From Pseudomonadota bacterium (GTDB lineage Bacteria; Pseudomonadota; Gammaproteobacteria; JAIEPX01), in contig JAKORL010000082.1 in the NCBI GenBank assembly GCA_029777855.1, positions 1-32,433 of the forward strand: a DNA stretch of 32,433 nucleotides, in the 5' to 3' direction. The position numbers and the translations under genes are program-made. The notes below the pieces were generated by a model. That model worked only from the letters and a program-made list of their open reading frames with translations. It was not told where the DNA came from and did not search any database. Positions 6,481 to 15,135 of the stretch are shown here, piece by piece; the first letter of the stretch is position 1, and each line of letters starts with the position of its first letter.

Positions 6481-8895
6481 TCACAAAGAGAAATCCGAAA
6501 CCCTGATAATATTACTCGGCAAAAACTCAGCCTTAAAAGCATTTCGAAATCGATCCTGAGCTTCTTCAGAAGATAATTCTTTAAGATTGAACGAATAATT
6601 AAATCGAGAAGAAAATAATTTGACTAAAATATCAACAAATCTTATTGAATAGACATTGCTTGGCTTTTTACTGAGAAACTCAAAGATCGCTTGGGTAATT
6701 TTAATTTGATTAAAAACATTTGATTCACACTGCTTTAAAAGCTCCTTTGCCTTGGATAGTTCAATCTGATACTCATAATCCATTCCATAGGTAGAAGATA
6801 AAAAATTAATGGAACTAGGCTGATTTTGGTAAGACTCATATTCTTTAATTGCATCCCTAATCGTTGCAATAAACCGTCTATTTTGTCTAAAAATATCGAA
6901 TTTTTCAGCATTATTTAATTGCTGTTTCAGTTGTAGGCTTTGAGAAAAATCAATTAATCTGCAAAAATCAAAATATTCTTGCAGTCTCTTTAAAAAATCT
7001 TCGCGATTATTTGAAACCTTACTGAGAAGAGTCTTTTCTGGCAGCGTACTGAGCGATTTTCGGTTCCACTGTTGTGTCAATGCTTGAATTTTCTCTTGCA
7101 CGATTCTATCACGTGCCTCTGCCGGTACAGCGCTATAAATTAATAAATAAAAGATAATTTCTTGAAGACCATAATCGCTTAGGCACTGTTTTTTTTGTAC
7201 GGCATGAAAAAAATGACAGTGCTGGATGATCCAACAAGAAAATAAAGCCAGGTGCGGCGAAGAAGACAAATCAAGAATATGTCCACCTTCAATCGAGCCC
7301 ATTAAAAATTGAAGCGCTGTTGAAAATCCATGATGGCTCATGGATTTTGCCTCTTTGTCAACCAATAATAAACTCAAGCGAGACTCTAAAACATGATCAA
7401 TATACTTATATAAATTCTGAGAAGAGAAAGGGATCCGTTTATCTGACTCCTCGACTGTCTCTGATACTCGAGCATCTTCTGCCTGAAGCTCGCATCGAAT
7501 AGCCTCAGCAAATAACCAACATTTCTTCGCCTCAGCGATCAAATCGTCTTTTGCTTTTCCTTCGAGCTTATCCGCTAATTCTAGACAATCGTCTACAGCT
7601 TCTATGGCGAGCTCTCCTAAGCGGTACAAAAATCCTCTTAATTCTTTCTTTCGATCGATTGTTTTTCCAGCGAGGGTATATAGTTCTGGAATTTTACCAT
7701 CCAGCAATAACAAAACCCATTGCATTCTTGATCGTCTAGAGGTGATATGATCAGAAAGTAGGTAAAAACGAACTATAGTATCAAAACCTTGGTCCGCACT
7801 CATCTCTTTCAAAAACTCTGCATTAACAGCAACCCCAAAGCAATACAAAATAAAGCCGTATTCTTTATTCTCTTTGAAAGCGGGATTGTCCATAATTTCA
7901 TTAAATTGTGTCTTTATAACTTCGCATTGAGCTTCTTGTCGTAATCTAAGACAGGTGAGATAGGCTCGAAGAAAATATTGAGCGATTGTACTTAGGATTT
8001 CAGAGTTTTTTTCGGCATTTACAACTGATGCACGAGCAATTGCGACTAAACCGTAAGGGTCCCCCTCAAGAAACACACTATGCGAGTCGTATTTGATTGG
8101 TGTACGTTTAATTTTTTTAATAGATTCATTTACGTGGCTTTTCAGAGATTCATCATCATGATGTACTCCATTCGATTCTAGATTCTCTATTACTTTTATT
8201 AATCTAACTGCATCAATCTGCCTTTTAACTCCCAGATTAATTTTTAGTTTTTCACCTTCTAGCATTCCTTTTTGAAGTAATGCTTTAATAGACAAAAAGC
8301 CTGACAATCTTTGGTCATTTAACTTATCTTTAGAAATTTCACCTTTAGAAAACATATCTGCTTGTTGAAATTGCGCCTCAGGGTTTAAATTATCCACTGA
8401 AGCTCGTTGAAAACAGTCCCATGCACAAGAAAAATGAGGCTTCCCGCCTTCTAGACCGTGGCCTTTTCTAGCCATAATTCCAAGAAATATCCATGCATCT
8501 TTCTGATCTAAGGATACAGCTAATTCAAAATAATGCTTGGCCAATTTGTCATCTTGTTGAATGCCAGCACCTAAATAGTGCACAACACCGAGTAACGTTG
8601 CTACGTTTGAAGCGTGATTTGAATCATTTGATGTTTTTTGCAAAAATACTATATCTCTAACGCTTCTGCAGAATCGTAATGGGGTTTTCAGTTGAGACCG
8701 CTCAAACGAGCGACAGACAACAAGAATGCGGCTGGTTTGATTCGGCGTCAATTCAAAATGTAACCAGCGATATAATAATTGTTTGAACAACAGTGAATCA
8801 TGAAAAAGTGCATTGCTAACAAGTTTTTCAAAACGATCTAACTCATCAAGAGAAGAGGAATTGGGTTGTTTTTTTTCACTTTCAATACTTTGCAT
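6481..8895 (-). CDS. Large Sel1-like repeat protein, 804 aa, function unknown
   Basis: Residues about 94-210 form two to three Sel1-like helical repeats, seen from the spaced A-x-x-LG-x-x-x-x-x-G pattern (VATLLGVVHYLGAGI, then KDAWIFLGIMARKGHG, then NPEAQFQQADMFSKGE). Sel1 repeats usually act as protein-binding scaffolds. The remaining 600 residues are mostly predicted helical and charged, with no domain I recognise, no signal peptide and no membrane span. The start has AAAGGTAGGTG upstream. The gene stands between the ccm operon (same strand, 161 bp upstream) and gcdH (46 bp downstream). In Legionella-like bacteria long proteins of this architecture are often secreted effectors; nothing in the sequence proves secretion here. 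The frame is intact. Confidence 0.75.
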   Translation of the reverse strand: MQSIESEKKQPNSSSLDELDRFEKLVSNALFHDSLLFKQLLYRWLHFELTPNQTSRILVVCRSFERSQLKTPLRFCRSVRDIVFLQKTSNDSNHASNVATLLGVVHYLGAGIQQDDKLAKHYFELAVSLDQKDAWIFLGIMARKGHGLEGGKPHFSCAWDCFQRASVDNLNPEAQFQQADMFSKGEISKDKLNDQRLSGFLSIKALLQKGMLEGEKLKINLGVKRQIDAVRLIKVIENLESNGVHHDDESLKSHVNESIKKIKRTPIKYDSHSVFLEGDPYGLVAIARASVVNAEKNSEILSTIAQYFLRAYLTCLRLRQEAQCEVIKTQFNEIMDNPAFKENKEYGFILYCFGVAVNAEFLKEMSADQGFDTIVRFYLLSDHITSRRSRMQWVLLLLDGKIPELYTLAGKTIDRKKELRGFLYRLGELAIEAVDDCLELADKLEGKAKDDLIAEAKKCWLFAEAIRCELQAEDARVSETVEESDKRIPFSSQNLYKYIDHVLESRLSLLLVDKEAKSMSHHGFSTALQFLMGSIEGGHILDLSSSPHLALFSCWIIQHCHFFHAVQKKQCLSDYGLQEIIFYLLIYSAVPAEARDRIVQEKIQALTQQWNRKSLSTLPEKTLLSKVSNNREDFLKRLQEYFDFCRLIDFSQSLQLKQQLNNAEKFDIFRQNRRFIATIRDAIKEYESYQNQPSSINFLSSTYGMDYEYQIELSKAKELLKQCESNVFNQIKITQAIFEFLSKKPSNVYSIRFVDILVKLFSSRFNYSFNLKELSSEEAQDRFRNAFKAEFLPSNIIRVSDFSL

Positions 8896-9004
8896 TTTTA
8901 CTACACCTACCTTTGGACTTTATCACCACAAGATAAAAAATTCAGATCTTCGCCAATCTGGGGCGTATAAAATAATTTTTATCCTCATAAACTAGAGGTA
9001 GCTT

Positions 9005-9030
9005 TGGCTAAAATCTGCGAATTTCAGCCA
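9005..9030. terminator. Possible hairpin terminator after ccmI
   Basis: The arms TGGCTAAAAT and ATTTCAGCCA pair over 10 bp with one G-T wobble around a 6-base loop, 27 bases beyond the ccmI stop. There is no strong U-tract on either side, so it may be a transcript-end stabiliser rather than a classical terminator. Confidence 0.3.
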
Positions 9031-9056
9031 TTCAATCCAGTTACTAACCATCTACA

Positions 9057-9707
9057 TTATCGTCTCAATTTCTGTGCCTGAGCAATTATTTCGAGCAATT
9101 TGGCCCCATCTTCACTGTCAGGTGAGTAGTATGGCAGCAACTTCTCAAAATAGCTTAAGGCCTGATTATACTGGTGCTTATTGTACGCGTCTGTGCCTAG
9201 CAGAGTCAATGCAACTGGCGATTCTGGCACCTTCTTGAGCACCTTTTTCAGTAGGTCTTCAGCCTGTGGATCCAAGCGATTATTGTGCTGTAGAAACAAG
9301 GCCTGAGATAAGGCTAGTTGGGTATCTGTTTCCTCTGAATTGAGTTTATAAGACTTTTGTAGGGCTTTTACAGCCTCGTCCACTCGCTGATCGTGCAAAT
9401 ACAATTTGCCTACCAAGTACCAGCCTTTAGCGCTCTCTGGATATTCCCTAAGATGCTGTTCAAACTCGCTGATCAGTTTCTTTCTAGAGGATTCTCCTTT
9501 GATATCATCACTCATTTCAGCCATGCGTTGTTGAACCATAGCCGCGTGTTGTACGCGATCATAATTTCCCCAGGTGTAATACAATAATCCCGACAAAAAG
9601 GGTACAAAGACAACTAGAGAAAAAATAACGGGTCTATTTTTTAATCGCCACACAATCACGCTTAATATCAAGGTTATTAAAATAATCAAACTTATCCAAA
9701 ATATCAT
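9057..9707 (-). CDS. ccmI: Cytochrome c maturation protein CcmI (TPR subunit)
   Basis: The subunit that holds apocytochrome c for haem ligation. Two membrane helices lie at the N-terminus (about 1-20 and 28-46), followed by a periplasmic tetratricopeptide domain (about 75-205) with repeats such as AKGWYLVGKLYLHDQRVDEAVKAL. At 216 residues it is shorter than full-length CcmI proteins. The start ATG overlaps the ccmH stop (ATGA), so the two are translationally coupled. It is the last gene of ccmCDEFGHI. The split CcmH plus CcmI arrangement is that of Pseudomonas-type systems, unlike the fused E. coli CcmH. Confidence 0.9.
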   Translation of the reverse strand: MIFWISLIILITLILSVIVWRLKNRPVIFSLVVFVPFLSGLLYYTWGNYDRVQHAAMVQQRMAEMSDDIKGESSRKKLISEFEQHLREYPESAKGWYLVGKLYLHDQRVDEAVKALQKSYKLNSEETDTQLALSQALFLQHNNRLDPQAEDLLKKVLKKVPESPVALTLLGTDAYNKHQYNQALSYFEKLLPYYSPDSEDGAKLLEIIAQAQKLRR

Positions 9708-10093
9708 GATTTATTTCTCACTGTACGAGTCAGCACGATTGCACCTATTATGATTAATAAAATCGGGCTAGTCCAAAGTAGCCATGTCTGTTTCGATACT
9801 GTGGGATCCAGTAAAACATAGTCGCCATAACGATGGGATAAATACGTTTTGATTTCTTCGTTGGATTTTTTCTGATTAATTAAACGATAGATTTCGGCAC
9901 GTAAATCAGAAGCAAACGGTGCATTAGAATCAGAAATGGCTTGATTTTGACAGACTAGACAACGCACTTCTTGTGTCAGCTTTGTGAATTGTTCTTTTTG
10001 AACGCTTGATTCGAATGGATAGAGATCATCACTTGCCATCGCAGGCAAAAACGATAACGTTAATAGTATGCTTAAATAGAACTTTTTAATCAT
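9704..10093 (-). CDS. ccmH: Cytochrome c maturation protein CcmH (CxxC thiol reductase)
   Basis: A periplasm-facing membrane protein that helps keep the CxxCH cysteines of apocytochrome c reduced before haem attachment. A signal peptide (MIKKFYLSILLTLSFLPAMA) precedes the family motif RCLVCQNQ (C45, C48) and the conserved RYGDYVLLDP; a C-terminal membrane helix follows (about 104-122). Length is 129 residues. The frame is open further upstream to 10126, but the ATG at 10093 begins the signal peptide and overlaps the end of ccmG by eight bases, so it is the better start. ATGA overlap with ccmI downstream. Confidence 0.93.
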   Translation of the reverse strand: MIKKFYLSILLTLSFLPAMASDDLYPFESSVQKEQFTKLTQEVRCLVCQNQAISDSNAPFASDLRAEIYRLINQKKSNEEIKTYLSHRYGDYVLLDPTVSKQTWLLWTSPILLIIIGAIVLTRTVRNKS

Positions 10094-10637
10094 TGGCTTG
10101 CTCGAGCAATTTGATCCTAGGAACAATTTCTTGCTGCCAGATTCGATTATCTACAGGCCCTGAAATTTTATATCGAATGACGCCTTGAGCATCAATCAAA
10201 AATGTCTCCGGTGTTCCGTAAACGCCCAAATCCATCGCTAACCGCCCCGCATCATCTTCAATAATGGTTTTATACGGATTCTGATGACCTTTTAACCAAT
10301 CCTGAGCTGAATATCGAGCATCTTTATACAATAATCCATAGAGAGGAATTTTTTCGTGATGAGCAATATCAACCCAAAAAGGGTGTTCGCTTTTACACGT
10401 ACTGCACCACGTTGCCCAGACATGTAATAGTGAAATATGACCTTTAAATAAAGATCGATTTAATTTATCTGAAGAATTCTCCAACGATGGTAAAGAAAAC
10501 TCCGGCAGCGGTTGATTGATTAAAGCCGAGGGAATTTTACGAGGGTCCGCACCTAATCCTTTCCAAAAAAAGAGAACTAAAATCAAAAAAACCAAAAATG
10601 GTATAGCAAAACGGGTTATTCGAAATAATCTGATCAT
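10086..10637 (-). CDS. ccmG: Thiol:disulfide interchange protein CcmG/DsbE
   Basis: A membrane-anchored periplasmic thioredoxin that reduces CcmH and apocytochrome c. The 184 residues contain an N-terminal anchor (9-26) and a thioredoxin fold with the active site WATWCSTC (C78, C81) and the cis-proline region GVYGTPETFLID. The centre of the active site (CSTC) differs from the more usual CxPC. The frame is open to 10757, but the upstream part merely overlaps ccmF; the ATG at 10637 overlaps the ccmF stop as ATGA and starts the anchor. It follows ccmF and precedes ccmH with short overlaps on both sides. Confidence 0.94.
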   Translation of the reverse strand: MIRLFRITRFAIPFLVFLILVLFFWKGLGADPRKIPSALINQPLPEFSLPSLENSSDKLNRSLFKGHISLLHVWATWCSTCKSEHPFWVDIAHHEKIPLYGLLYKDARYSAQDWLKGHQNPYKTIIEDDAGRLAMDLGVYGTPETFLIDAQGVIRYKISGPVDNRIWQQEIVPRIKLLEQAND

Positions 10638-12565
10638 GTTAATTTCCTCAATGCGCGAGCACGCGCATAAGCGGCCAATATTCCACCCAGCATCATCATG
10701 ATTCCACCCGCCCAAATCCATCGAACGAAAGGCTTCACATAGAATCGAAAAGACCAACTTTCTTTATCTAAAGGCCGTCCCAAGACCGTATAAATATCAC
10801 GCCAAAATGTTGCGTAAATAGCACTTCTAGGTTGTGCATTATCTTGTACAGGATAATAACGAATTTCGGGTTTCAACGTCACAATTGTTTTATCTGCGCG
10901 TTTAATGGTTAGAGTCGCTTGGGTTGCTTCGAAATTAGGGCCTTTAAACTGTTGAATGCTATCAAAATTAAACTCATAGCCACTTAAAGTTGTATTTTCA
11001 TGCTGTTTTAAGCGCACTTCACGCTGCTCTCCATAGGCAGTACTTAACATTATACCTAAAATTGTAACTGCAACACCCATATGAGCTAATGTCATACCAA
11101 AATATCCGGGCGTTAATTTACGCAGTGCAACATCACCCGATGCATTACGTACAGTCCAACCTTGTAGTGTAGCCAGCAGTATCCAAAATGCTAAACTCAC
11201 CCCAATGACGACATGAAATGACCACTGCCCTGTTATTAATTTAGGTAATAATAAACCTAAAAGAAGTGATAAAAGAAAAGTCCAACGTAATCGTTTCCAA
11301 AGTTTTTTTGTATCATTTTGTTGCCAATGAAAAAGTGGCCCAATTCCCACTAAAAAAAGTACTGGAATCATCAACGGCCATAAAACGGTATTAAAATAGG
11401 GAGGGCCCACTGATAGTTTCCCCAGCCCTAAAGCATCGATGATAAGAGGATACACTGTACCTAGTAAGACGGTCAGTACTATAGTCGTCAATAAAATATT
11501 ACCCGATAAAATTAAGGTTTCGCGTGACCACAAAGTAAAAGTACCTTCATTTCGAATCGATTGACCACGCCAAGCATATAATAATAAAGAACCACCTATC
11601 ACGAGAGATAGAAATAATAAAATAAAATTACCTCGTGCACTGTCCACGGCAAAAGCATGCACAGACACTAATACGCCTGAACGCACTAAAAATGTTCCAA
11701 TCAAACTGAATGAAAATGCGCCTATTGCGAGCAACGCAGTCCAGGCTTTGAACGTATTTCTGCGTGCAGAAACCATCAATGAGTGAATTAATGCAGTGCC
11801 TGTTATCCACGGCATTAAAGAGGCATTTTCTACAGGATCCCAAAACCAAAAACCACCCCACCCTAATACTCTATAGGCCCATGCACTGCCCAAAGTAACG
11901 CCCAAAGTTAAAAAACTCCAAGCCAACAATGTCCAGGGTCTGGTCCATGCAGCCCAGCTCGCATCTAAACCACCACGCCATAGTGCAGCGATAGCAAAAG
12001 CAAAAGCCACTGAAAAACCCACATACCCTAAATACAGCATCGGTGGATGAGACACTAAACCTGGATCTTGTAAGAGTGAATTAAGATCACGGCCATCTGT
12101 AGGAGGAATCGGTAATAATCGCTCGAAGGGATTTGATGTAATTAAAATCAGTAAATAAAACCCTATCGCAACTAATGCTAATACAATGAGTACACGCGCC
12201 AAAAAATCCAGTGGTAACGTTCGACTAAAATACGCAACGGCAGCAGTCCAAGCTCCGAGTAATGCAACCCATAATAATAAAGAGCCTTCATGACTACCCC
12301 AAACAGCACAAAACTGATAAATAGTAGGTAATTTGGTGTTCGAATTTTGAGCCACATAAGCAACGCTAAAATCATTCAGCAAAAAACTGCTGGCCAAGGC
12401 TGCGAAACTAATACTCATCAAAAGAAATTGCGCATACGCGGTTCGGCGCCCGAGATTCATCAACTCATCACGTTGAAAATAGAGTCCAACACTCGGTATG
12501 ACCACCTGAACAAGTGCTACAACCAGTGCCAAAATTAATGCAAAATGCCCGATTTCTGGAATCAT
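10634..12565 (-). CDS. ccmF: Cytochrome c haem lyase subunit CcmF
   Basis: The large membrane component of the haem lyase that transfers haem from CcmE to apocytochrome c. The 643 residues have about 14-15 membrane helices. The tryptophan-rich WWD signature is clear in WGGFWFWDPVENASLMPW (about residue 230), and conserved periplasmic histidines are expected around it. Length matches the family (about 640-660). It starts 7 bp after ccmE and its stop overlaps the ccmG start by four bases. Confidence 0.96.
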   Translation of the reverse strand: MIPEIGHFALILALVVALVQVVIPSVGLYFQRDELMNLGRRTAYAQFLLMSISFAALASSFLLNDFSVAYVAQNSNTKLPTIYQFCAVWGSHEGSLLLWVALLGAWTAAVAYFSRTLPLDFLARVLIVLALVAIGFYLLILITSNPFERLLPIPPTDGRDLNSLLQDPGLVSHPPMLYLGYVGFSVAFAFAIAALWRGGLDASWAAWTRPWTLLAWSFLTLGVTLGSAWAYRVLGWGGFWFWDPVENASLMPWITGTALIHSLMVSARRNTFKAWTALLAIGAFSFSLIGTFLVRSGVLVSVHAFAVDSARGNFILLFLSLVIGGSLLLYAWRGQSIRNEGTFTLWSRETLILSGNILLTTIVLTVLLGTVYPLIIDALGLGKLSVGPPYFNTVLWPLMIPVLFLVGIGPLFHWQQNDTKKLWKRLRWTFLLSLLLGLLLPKLITGQWSFHVVIGVSLAFWILLATLQGWTVRNASGDVALRKLTPGYFGMTLAHMGVAVTILGIMLSTAYGEQREVRLKQHENTTLSGYEFNFDSIQQFKGPNFEATQATLTIKRADKTIVTLKPEIRYYPVQDNAQPRSAIYATFWRDIYTVLGRPLDKESWSFRFYVKPFVRWIWAGGIMMMLGGILAAYARARALRKLT

Positions 12566-12572
12566 CTTCGCA

Positions 12573-13010
12573 CTACTCCTTCAGTGATTTTATTTTTTCA
12601 AATTTTTGAATAGAAGGCGGGCGATAATTCTCATCGTGTTTAGCGAGTACCTGATTTGCCACAAAATCACCCGAAGCATTTAAGTGACCTTGCACAACAA
12701 GCCCTTGTCCTTCACGAAATAAGGCCGGCAAAATGCCATTATAATGAATCTGTAATGATTTAGTATAATCGGTTAATTTAAAATGCACACCTAAACCTTC
12801 TTTATCATGAATCACAGAGCCCTTTTCTACCATTCCACCCATACGAAATTGCGGTAAGGTTTGCATGGCGACAGGATCCACTTGGCTAGGCGTGAAATAT
12901 AAATTAATATTCGAACGCAGTGCATATAATACTAATCCTGCTGCTACAGAAACACCGAACAACATCATTCCAAGAGTGATTAATCGTCGCTTACGAACTG
13001 GATTCATCAT
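12573..13010 (-). CDS. ccmE: Haem chaperone CcmE
   Basis: A periplasmic haem chaperone anchored by one N-terminal helix (about 13-31). It binds haem covalently through the histidine of LAKHDENY (H125 counting from the first ATG), with the adjacent tyrosine also conserved. A beta-barrel OB fold lies between. Two consecutive ATG codons (13010 and 13007) could serve as start. The 5' end overlaps ccmD by 20 bases. Confidence 0.95.
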   Translation of the reverse strand: MMNPVRKRRLITLGMMLFGVSVAAGLVLYALRSNINLYFTPSQVDPVAMQTLPQFRMGGMVEKGSVIHDKEGLGVHFKLTDYTKSLQIHYNGILPALFREGQGLVVQGHLNASGDFVANQVLAKHDENYRPPSIQKFEKIKSLKE

Positions 13011-13164
13011 TCAAAAAACTCTTTAGCAATAATTTTCGTTGTCTTCGAGTGGCAAAAACACCAACAATAAAACTCAGCATTAATGATGCATACGCACTCC
13101 ATACATAAAGTCCGTGACCACCCATGGTGACAAATTCATGCCATGATTGAAATGACGATGACAT
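12991..13164 (-). CDS. ccmD: Haem exporter protein CcmD, 57 aa
   Basis: A small single-span membrane protein that helps release holo-CcmE from the CcmABC complex. Translation from ATG at 13164 gives MSSSFQSWHEFVTMGGHG..., a hydrophobic helix (about 20-38) and a basic tail (TRRQRKLLLKSF), the usual CcmD pattern (F..M.G.G.YVW). AGGAG lies about eight bases upstream. It fits exactly between ccmC (20-bp gap) and ccmE (20-base overlap). It is short and easily missed. Confidence 0.93.
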   Translation of the reverse strand: MSSSFQSWHEFVTMGGHGLYVWSAYASLMLSFIVGVFATRRQRKLLLKSFLNDESSS

Positions 13165-13184
13165 AAGAAGTACTCCTAATAATT

Positions 13185-13904
13185 CTAATTAAGTATTTGA
13201 GATACCCATTGTGAATGACGCTCACGTTTGAGTAATTCATTGCGTGCACTCATTAATAAGAGCGCACCAAAATACGCGCCAAATGCAATGATCATTGCAA
13301 GTAGCGGATACAACATACTGGGTGAAATAGAAGGGGCTCCCATTTTTAAGAGTGTCGATTGTTGATGCAGTGTATTCCACCAATAAACTGAATAATGAAT
13401 GATCGGTAAATCAATGATGCCTACCAGTAAAAGAATGCTAGTAGCCTTAGAAGCTCGATCTTGATCGGGAATTGCAGATCGTAATCCGATCACACCAAAA
13501 TAAATGAAAAGTAAAATTAATTCCGAAGTTAAACGTGCATCCCAAATCCACCAAGTTCCCCACATCGGTTTACCCCAAAGTGAACCCGTTAATAATGCTA
13601 ATCCCGTAAACATCGCGCCTATAGGTGCACTCACTGCAGCGATCACATCAGCAAGTTTAATTTTCCATACTAAAAATATCAGCGCAGAACTTGCCATCAG
13701 ACAATAAACACCCAACGACAACATCGCCGCAGGCACATGCACGAACATGATCCTATAACCATGGCCTTGCTGGTAATCACCTGGTGCCCACCACAAACCA
13801 TCGACGATTCCAAAAACAAAAGCCACAGCAAAAAGGGCCCACAGCCATGGCAGGCAGTGTCCAGTAATGCGGTAAAACTCTCGGGGAGATGCTAAATGCT
13901 TCAC
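13185..13904 (-). CDS. ccmC: Haem exporter membrane protein CcmC
   Basis: Presents haem to CcmE in the CcmABCD complex. The 239 residues have six membrane helices and the WWD motif WGKPMWGTWWIWDARLTSEL (about 110-130), with flanking periplasmic histidines (HVP near 56, IIHYS near 170). Start is GTG at 13904, with GAGAG a few bases upstream. In most gammaproteobacteria ccmB directly precedes ccmC; here ccmC is the first gene of its cluster and ccmB lies 2.5 kb away beyond an accessory island. Confidence 0.95.
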   Translation of the reverse strand: MKHLASPREFYRITGHCLPWLWALFAVAFVFGIVDGLWWAPGDYQQGHGYRIMFVHVPAAMLSLGVYCLMASSALIFLVWKIKLADVIAAVSAPIGAMFTGLALLTGSLWGKPMWGTWWIWDARLTSELILLFIYFGVIGLRSAIPDQDRASKATSILLLVGIIDLPIIHYSVYWWNTLHQQSTLLKMGAPSISPSMLYPLLAMIIAFGAYFGALLLMSARNELLKRERHSQWVSQILN

Positions 13905-13950
13905 GTTACTCTCTTAGTACTGACTTAATGACTGATTTTGCCATAAAAAA

Positions 13951-14041
13951 GGGAAGGTGTCAGGTCTCAAATTGACGATTTAGAGGAAAGAGTGCACCTC
14001 TCTTCCCCCTAAATCGTCAATTTGAGACCTGACACTTTCCC
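13951..14041. repeat. Long palindrome with GGTGTCAGGTCT tip (REP/MITE-like)
   Basis: The arm at 13951-13983 returns as its reverse complement at 14009-14041: 33 nt with a single mismatch, separated by 25 bases that hold a smaller hairpin (AGAGG...CCTCT). The transcribed RNA or extruded DNA would be a very stable hairpin. It starts 47 bases upstream of the ccmC start. CATAAAA occurs on both sides (13942 and 14043), a possible but offset target duplication. Its outer tip is shared with the element at 22126 while the inner stem is unrelated. Confidence 0.8.
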
Positions 14042-14042
14042 T

Positions 14043-14081
14043 CATAAAATAAGGGGCTCCGCCTGTAAAGGGCGGAACCCC
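14043..14081 (-). terminator. Rho-independent terminator of the DUF378 gene
   Basis: On the minus strand GGGGTTCCGCC pairs with GGCGGAGCCCC (one mismatch, short loop) and is followed by the U-rich TTATTTTATG. It lies about 60 bases beyond the DUF378 stop codon and separates that gene from ccmC. Confidence 0.75.
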
Positions 14082-14142
14082 TGTCAATTTCCCTGCTATT
14101 CTAAAGTAATCCTTTATATATTCCGTTTATATTGCCTGAAAC

Positions 14143-14355
14143 TCAGTCCATGTGTTTCATAAAAAGCTTCTTAATCAGAATAAGAACTGCAGCTACGCCT
14201 ACGGCAATGTAGACAACTCTTGTAATCAAGCCGGCCCCAAACAAGGCTTCGACTAAGTTATAATGAAAGGTACCTACCAAACCCCAGTTAAGACCACCAA
14301 CGATTAGCAAGATCACTGCAACCAATTTGACTACTCTAAACACACCCGTACTCAT
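14143..14355 (-). CDS. DUF378 family small membrane protein
   Basis: A 70-residue inner-membrane protein of the DUF378 family, whose function is unknown. The typical family core is visible: VKLVAVILLIVGGLNWGLVG (first helix, with the GGLNWGLVG motif) and ITRVVYIAVGVAAVLILIKK (second helix). The frame is open to a GTG at 14364, but that GTG lies inside the AGGAGG ribosome binding site; the ATG at 14355, eight bases after AGGAGG, is the real start. It has its own terminator and belongs to the island that splits the ccm genes. Confidence 0.88.
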   Translation of the reverse strand: MSTGVFRVVKLVAVILLIVGGLNWGLVGTFHYNLVEALFGAGLITRVVYIAVGVAAVLILIKKLFMKHMD

Positions 14356-14504
14356 ACATAACACCTCCTACTTATATTTTAGTATAATTTTACAATATTT
14401 CATGATTATAATTAGCGTATAATCGCCTCTATTCATTTAATATATATTTAAATATAGTAATAATATTATATGAAGTGTATAACAGAAAAATTTAGAAATA
14501 ATCA

Positions 14505-14533
14505 TTGACAAAAATCAGACAATGGCATACAAT
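14505..14533 (+). promoter_or_regulatory. Near-consensus sigma-70 promoter of the toxin-antitoxin operon
   Basis: A perfect -35 TTGACA (14505-14510), a 17-base spacer and TACAAT (14528-14533) together match consensus at 11 of 12 positions. Transcription should start around 14540. It overlaps an upstream ATG of the toxin frame (14522), which therefore cannot be the main start. BrnA-type antitoxins repress their own promoter, so operator sites are expected here; I see only an AT-rich stretch. Confidence 0.75.
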
Positions 14534-14551
14534 CTATATATGAATAAAGGA

Positions 14552-14839
14552 ATGCCAAAATTTGAATTTTCTGCCGATAAAAATCAGCAGCTCATTAAAG
14601 AACGAGGCATTAGCTTTGATGATATTATTGTTGCGCTCGGCGATGGGAAATTGATTAATATTATCAAACATCATAATGAGACAGAATATCCAAACCAACA
14701 AATTTATGTAGTCGATATTGATGGGTATGTTCATTTGGTACCTTTTGTAAGAAAGGATGAAGAAACTGTGTTTCTTAAAACAATTTTTCCTAGTCGGAAA
14801 ATGACAAAGAAGCACCTAAAAAGTGGAGATCAAAAATGA
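14552..14839 (+). CDS. BrnT-like toxin
   Basis: A 95-residue protein resembling the BrnT family of RelE-fold ribonuclease toxins, which block translation by cutting RNA. The N-terminus MPKFEFSADKNQQLIKERGI matches the family's F-x-W/F-D-x-x-K-N...K-H/R-G-(V/I)-S-F pattern (GISFDDIIVAL follows), and the end has the S-R-K-x-T-K-K motif. The core is more divergent than typical BrnT, so the call is not absolute. The frame has earlier ATGs at 14522 and 14540, but the promoter -10 covers the first, and the family N-terminus begins at 14552 with AAAGG close by. Its stop overlaps the antitoxin start (ATGA), as in BrnTA operons where the toxin comes first. Confidence 0.75.
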   Translation: MPKFEFSADKNQQLIKERGISFDDIIVALGDGKLINIIKHHNETEYPNQQIYVVDIDGYVHLVPFVRKDEETVFLKTIFPSRKMTKKHLKSGDQK

Positions 14840-15135
14840 CTATGAAAAAACGAAAAGTTGCCGATTTTAAATTAGATGCTGAAGAACAAGCCCTTCTAAA
14901 ATCCGTCGAAAATGACGAATGGAAATCCGTTGACAATATTGATCAAGAGATAGAATTTGCTCGGAAAGCATCTCAAAATTATCTTCGAAAAGATGAGCGT
15001 ATCACTCTCCGTATATCCTCCGGTGACTTAGATCGTCTTAAACGTAAAGCTGCTTACAAAGGACTTCCTTATCAAACTTTTATTGCGAGCGTCCTACACG
15101 AATACGCTGCCGGACATTTCACAGATGTCGCCTAA
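14836..15135 (+). CDS. BrnA-like/CopG-type ribbon-helix-helix antitoxin
   Basis: A 99-residue partner of the toxin. The C-terminal part has a ribbon-helix-helix DNA-binding fold: strand ERITLRISSGDLDRLKRKA followed by GLPYQTFIASVLHEYAAG. The N-terminal half is charged and probably wraps the toxin. It should neutralise the toxin and repress the operon. GGAG lies about eight bases upstream of ATG; the four-base overlap with the toxin couples translation. Its stop codon overlaps, on the other strand, the stop of the broken gene that follows. Confidence 0.8.
   Translation: MTMKKRKVADFKLDAEEQALLKSVENDEWKSVDNIDQEIEFARKASQNYLRKDERITLRISSGDLDRLKRKAAYKGLPYQTFIASVLHEYAAGHFTDVA

Noticed and set aside
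10638..10757. N-terminal extension of ccmG
   Set aside because: It only overlaps ccmF in another frame; the anchor and ATGA overlap place the start at 10637.
14522..14551. Longer toxin start (MAYNLYMNKG)
   Set aside because: The codon overlaps the promoter region between -35 and -10, and family similarity starts at MPKFEF.
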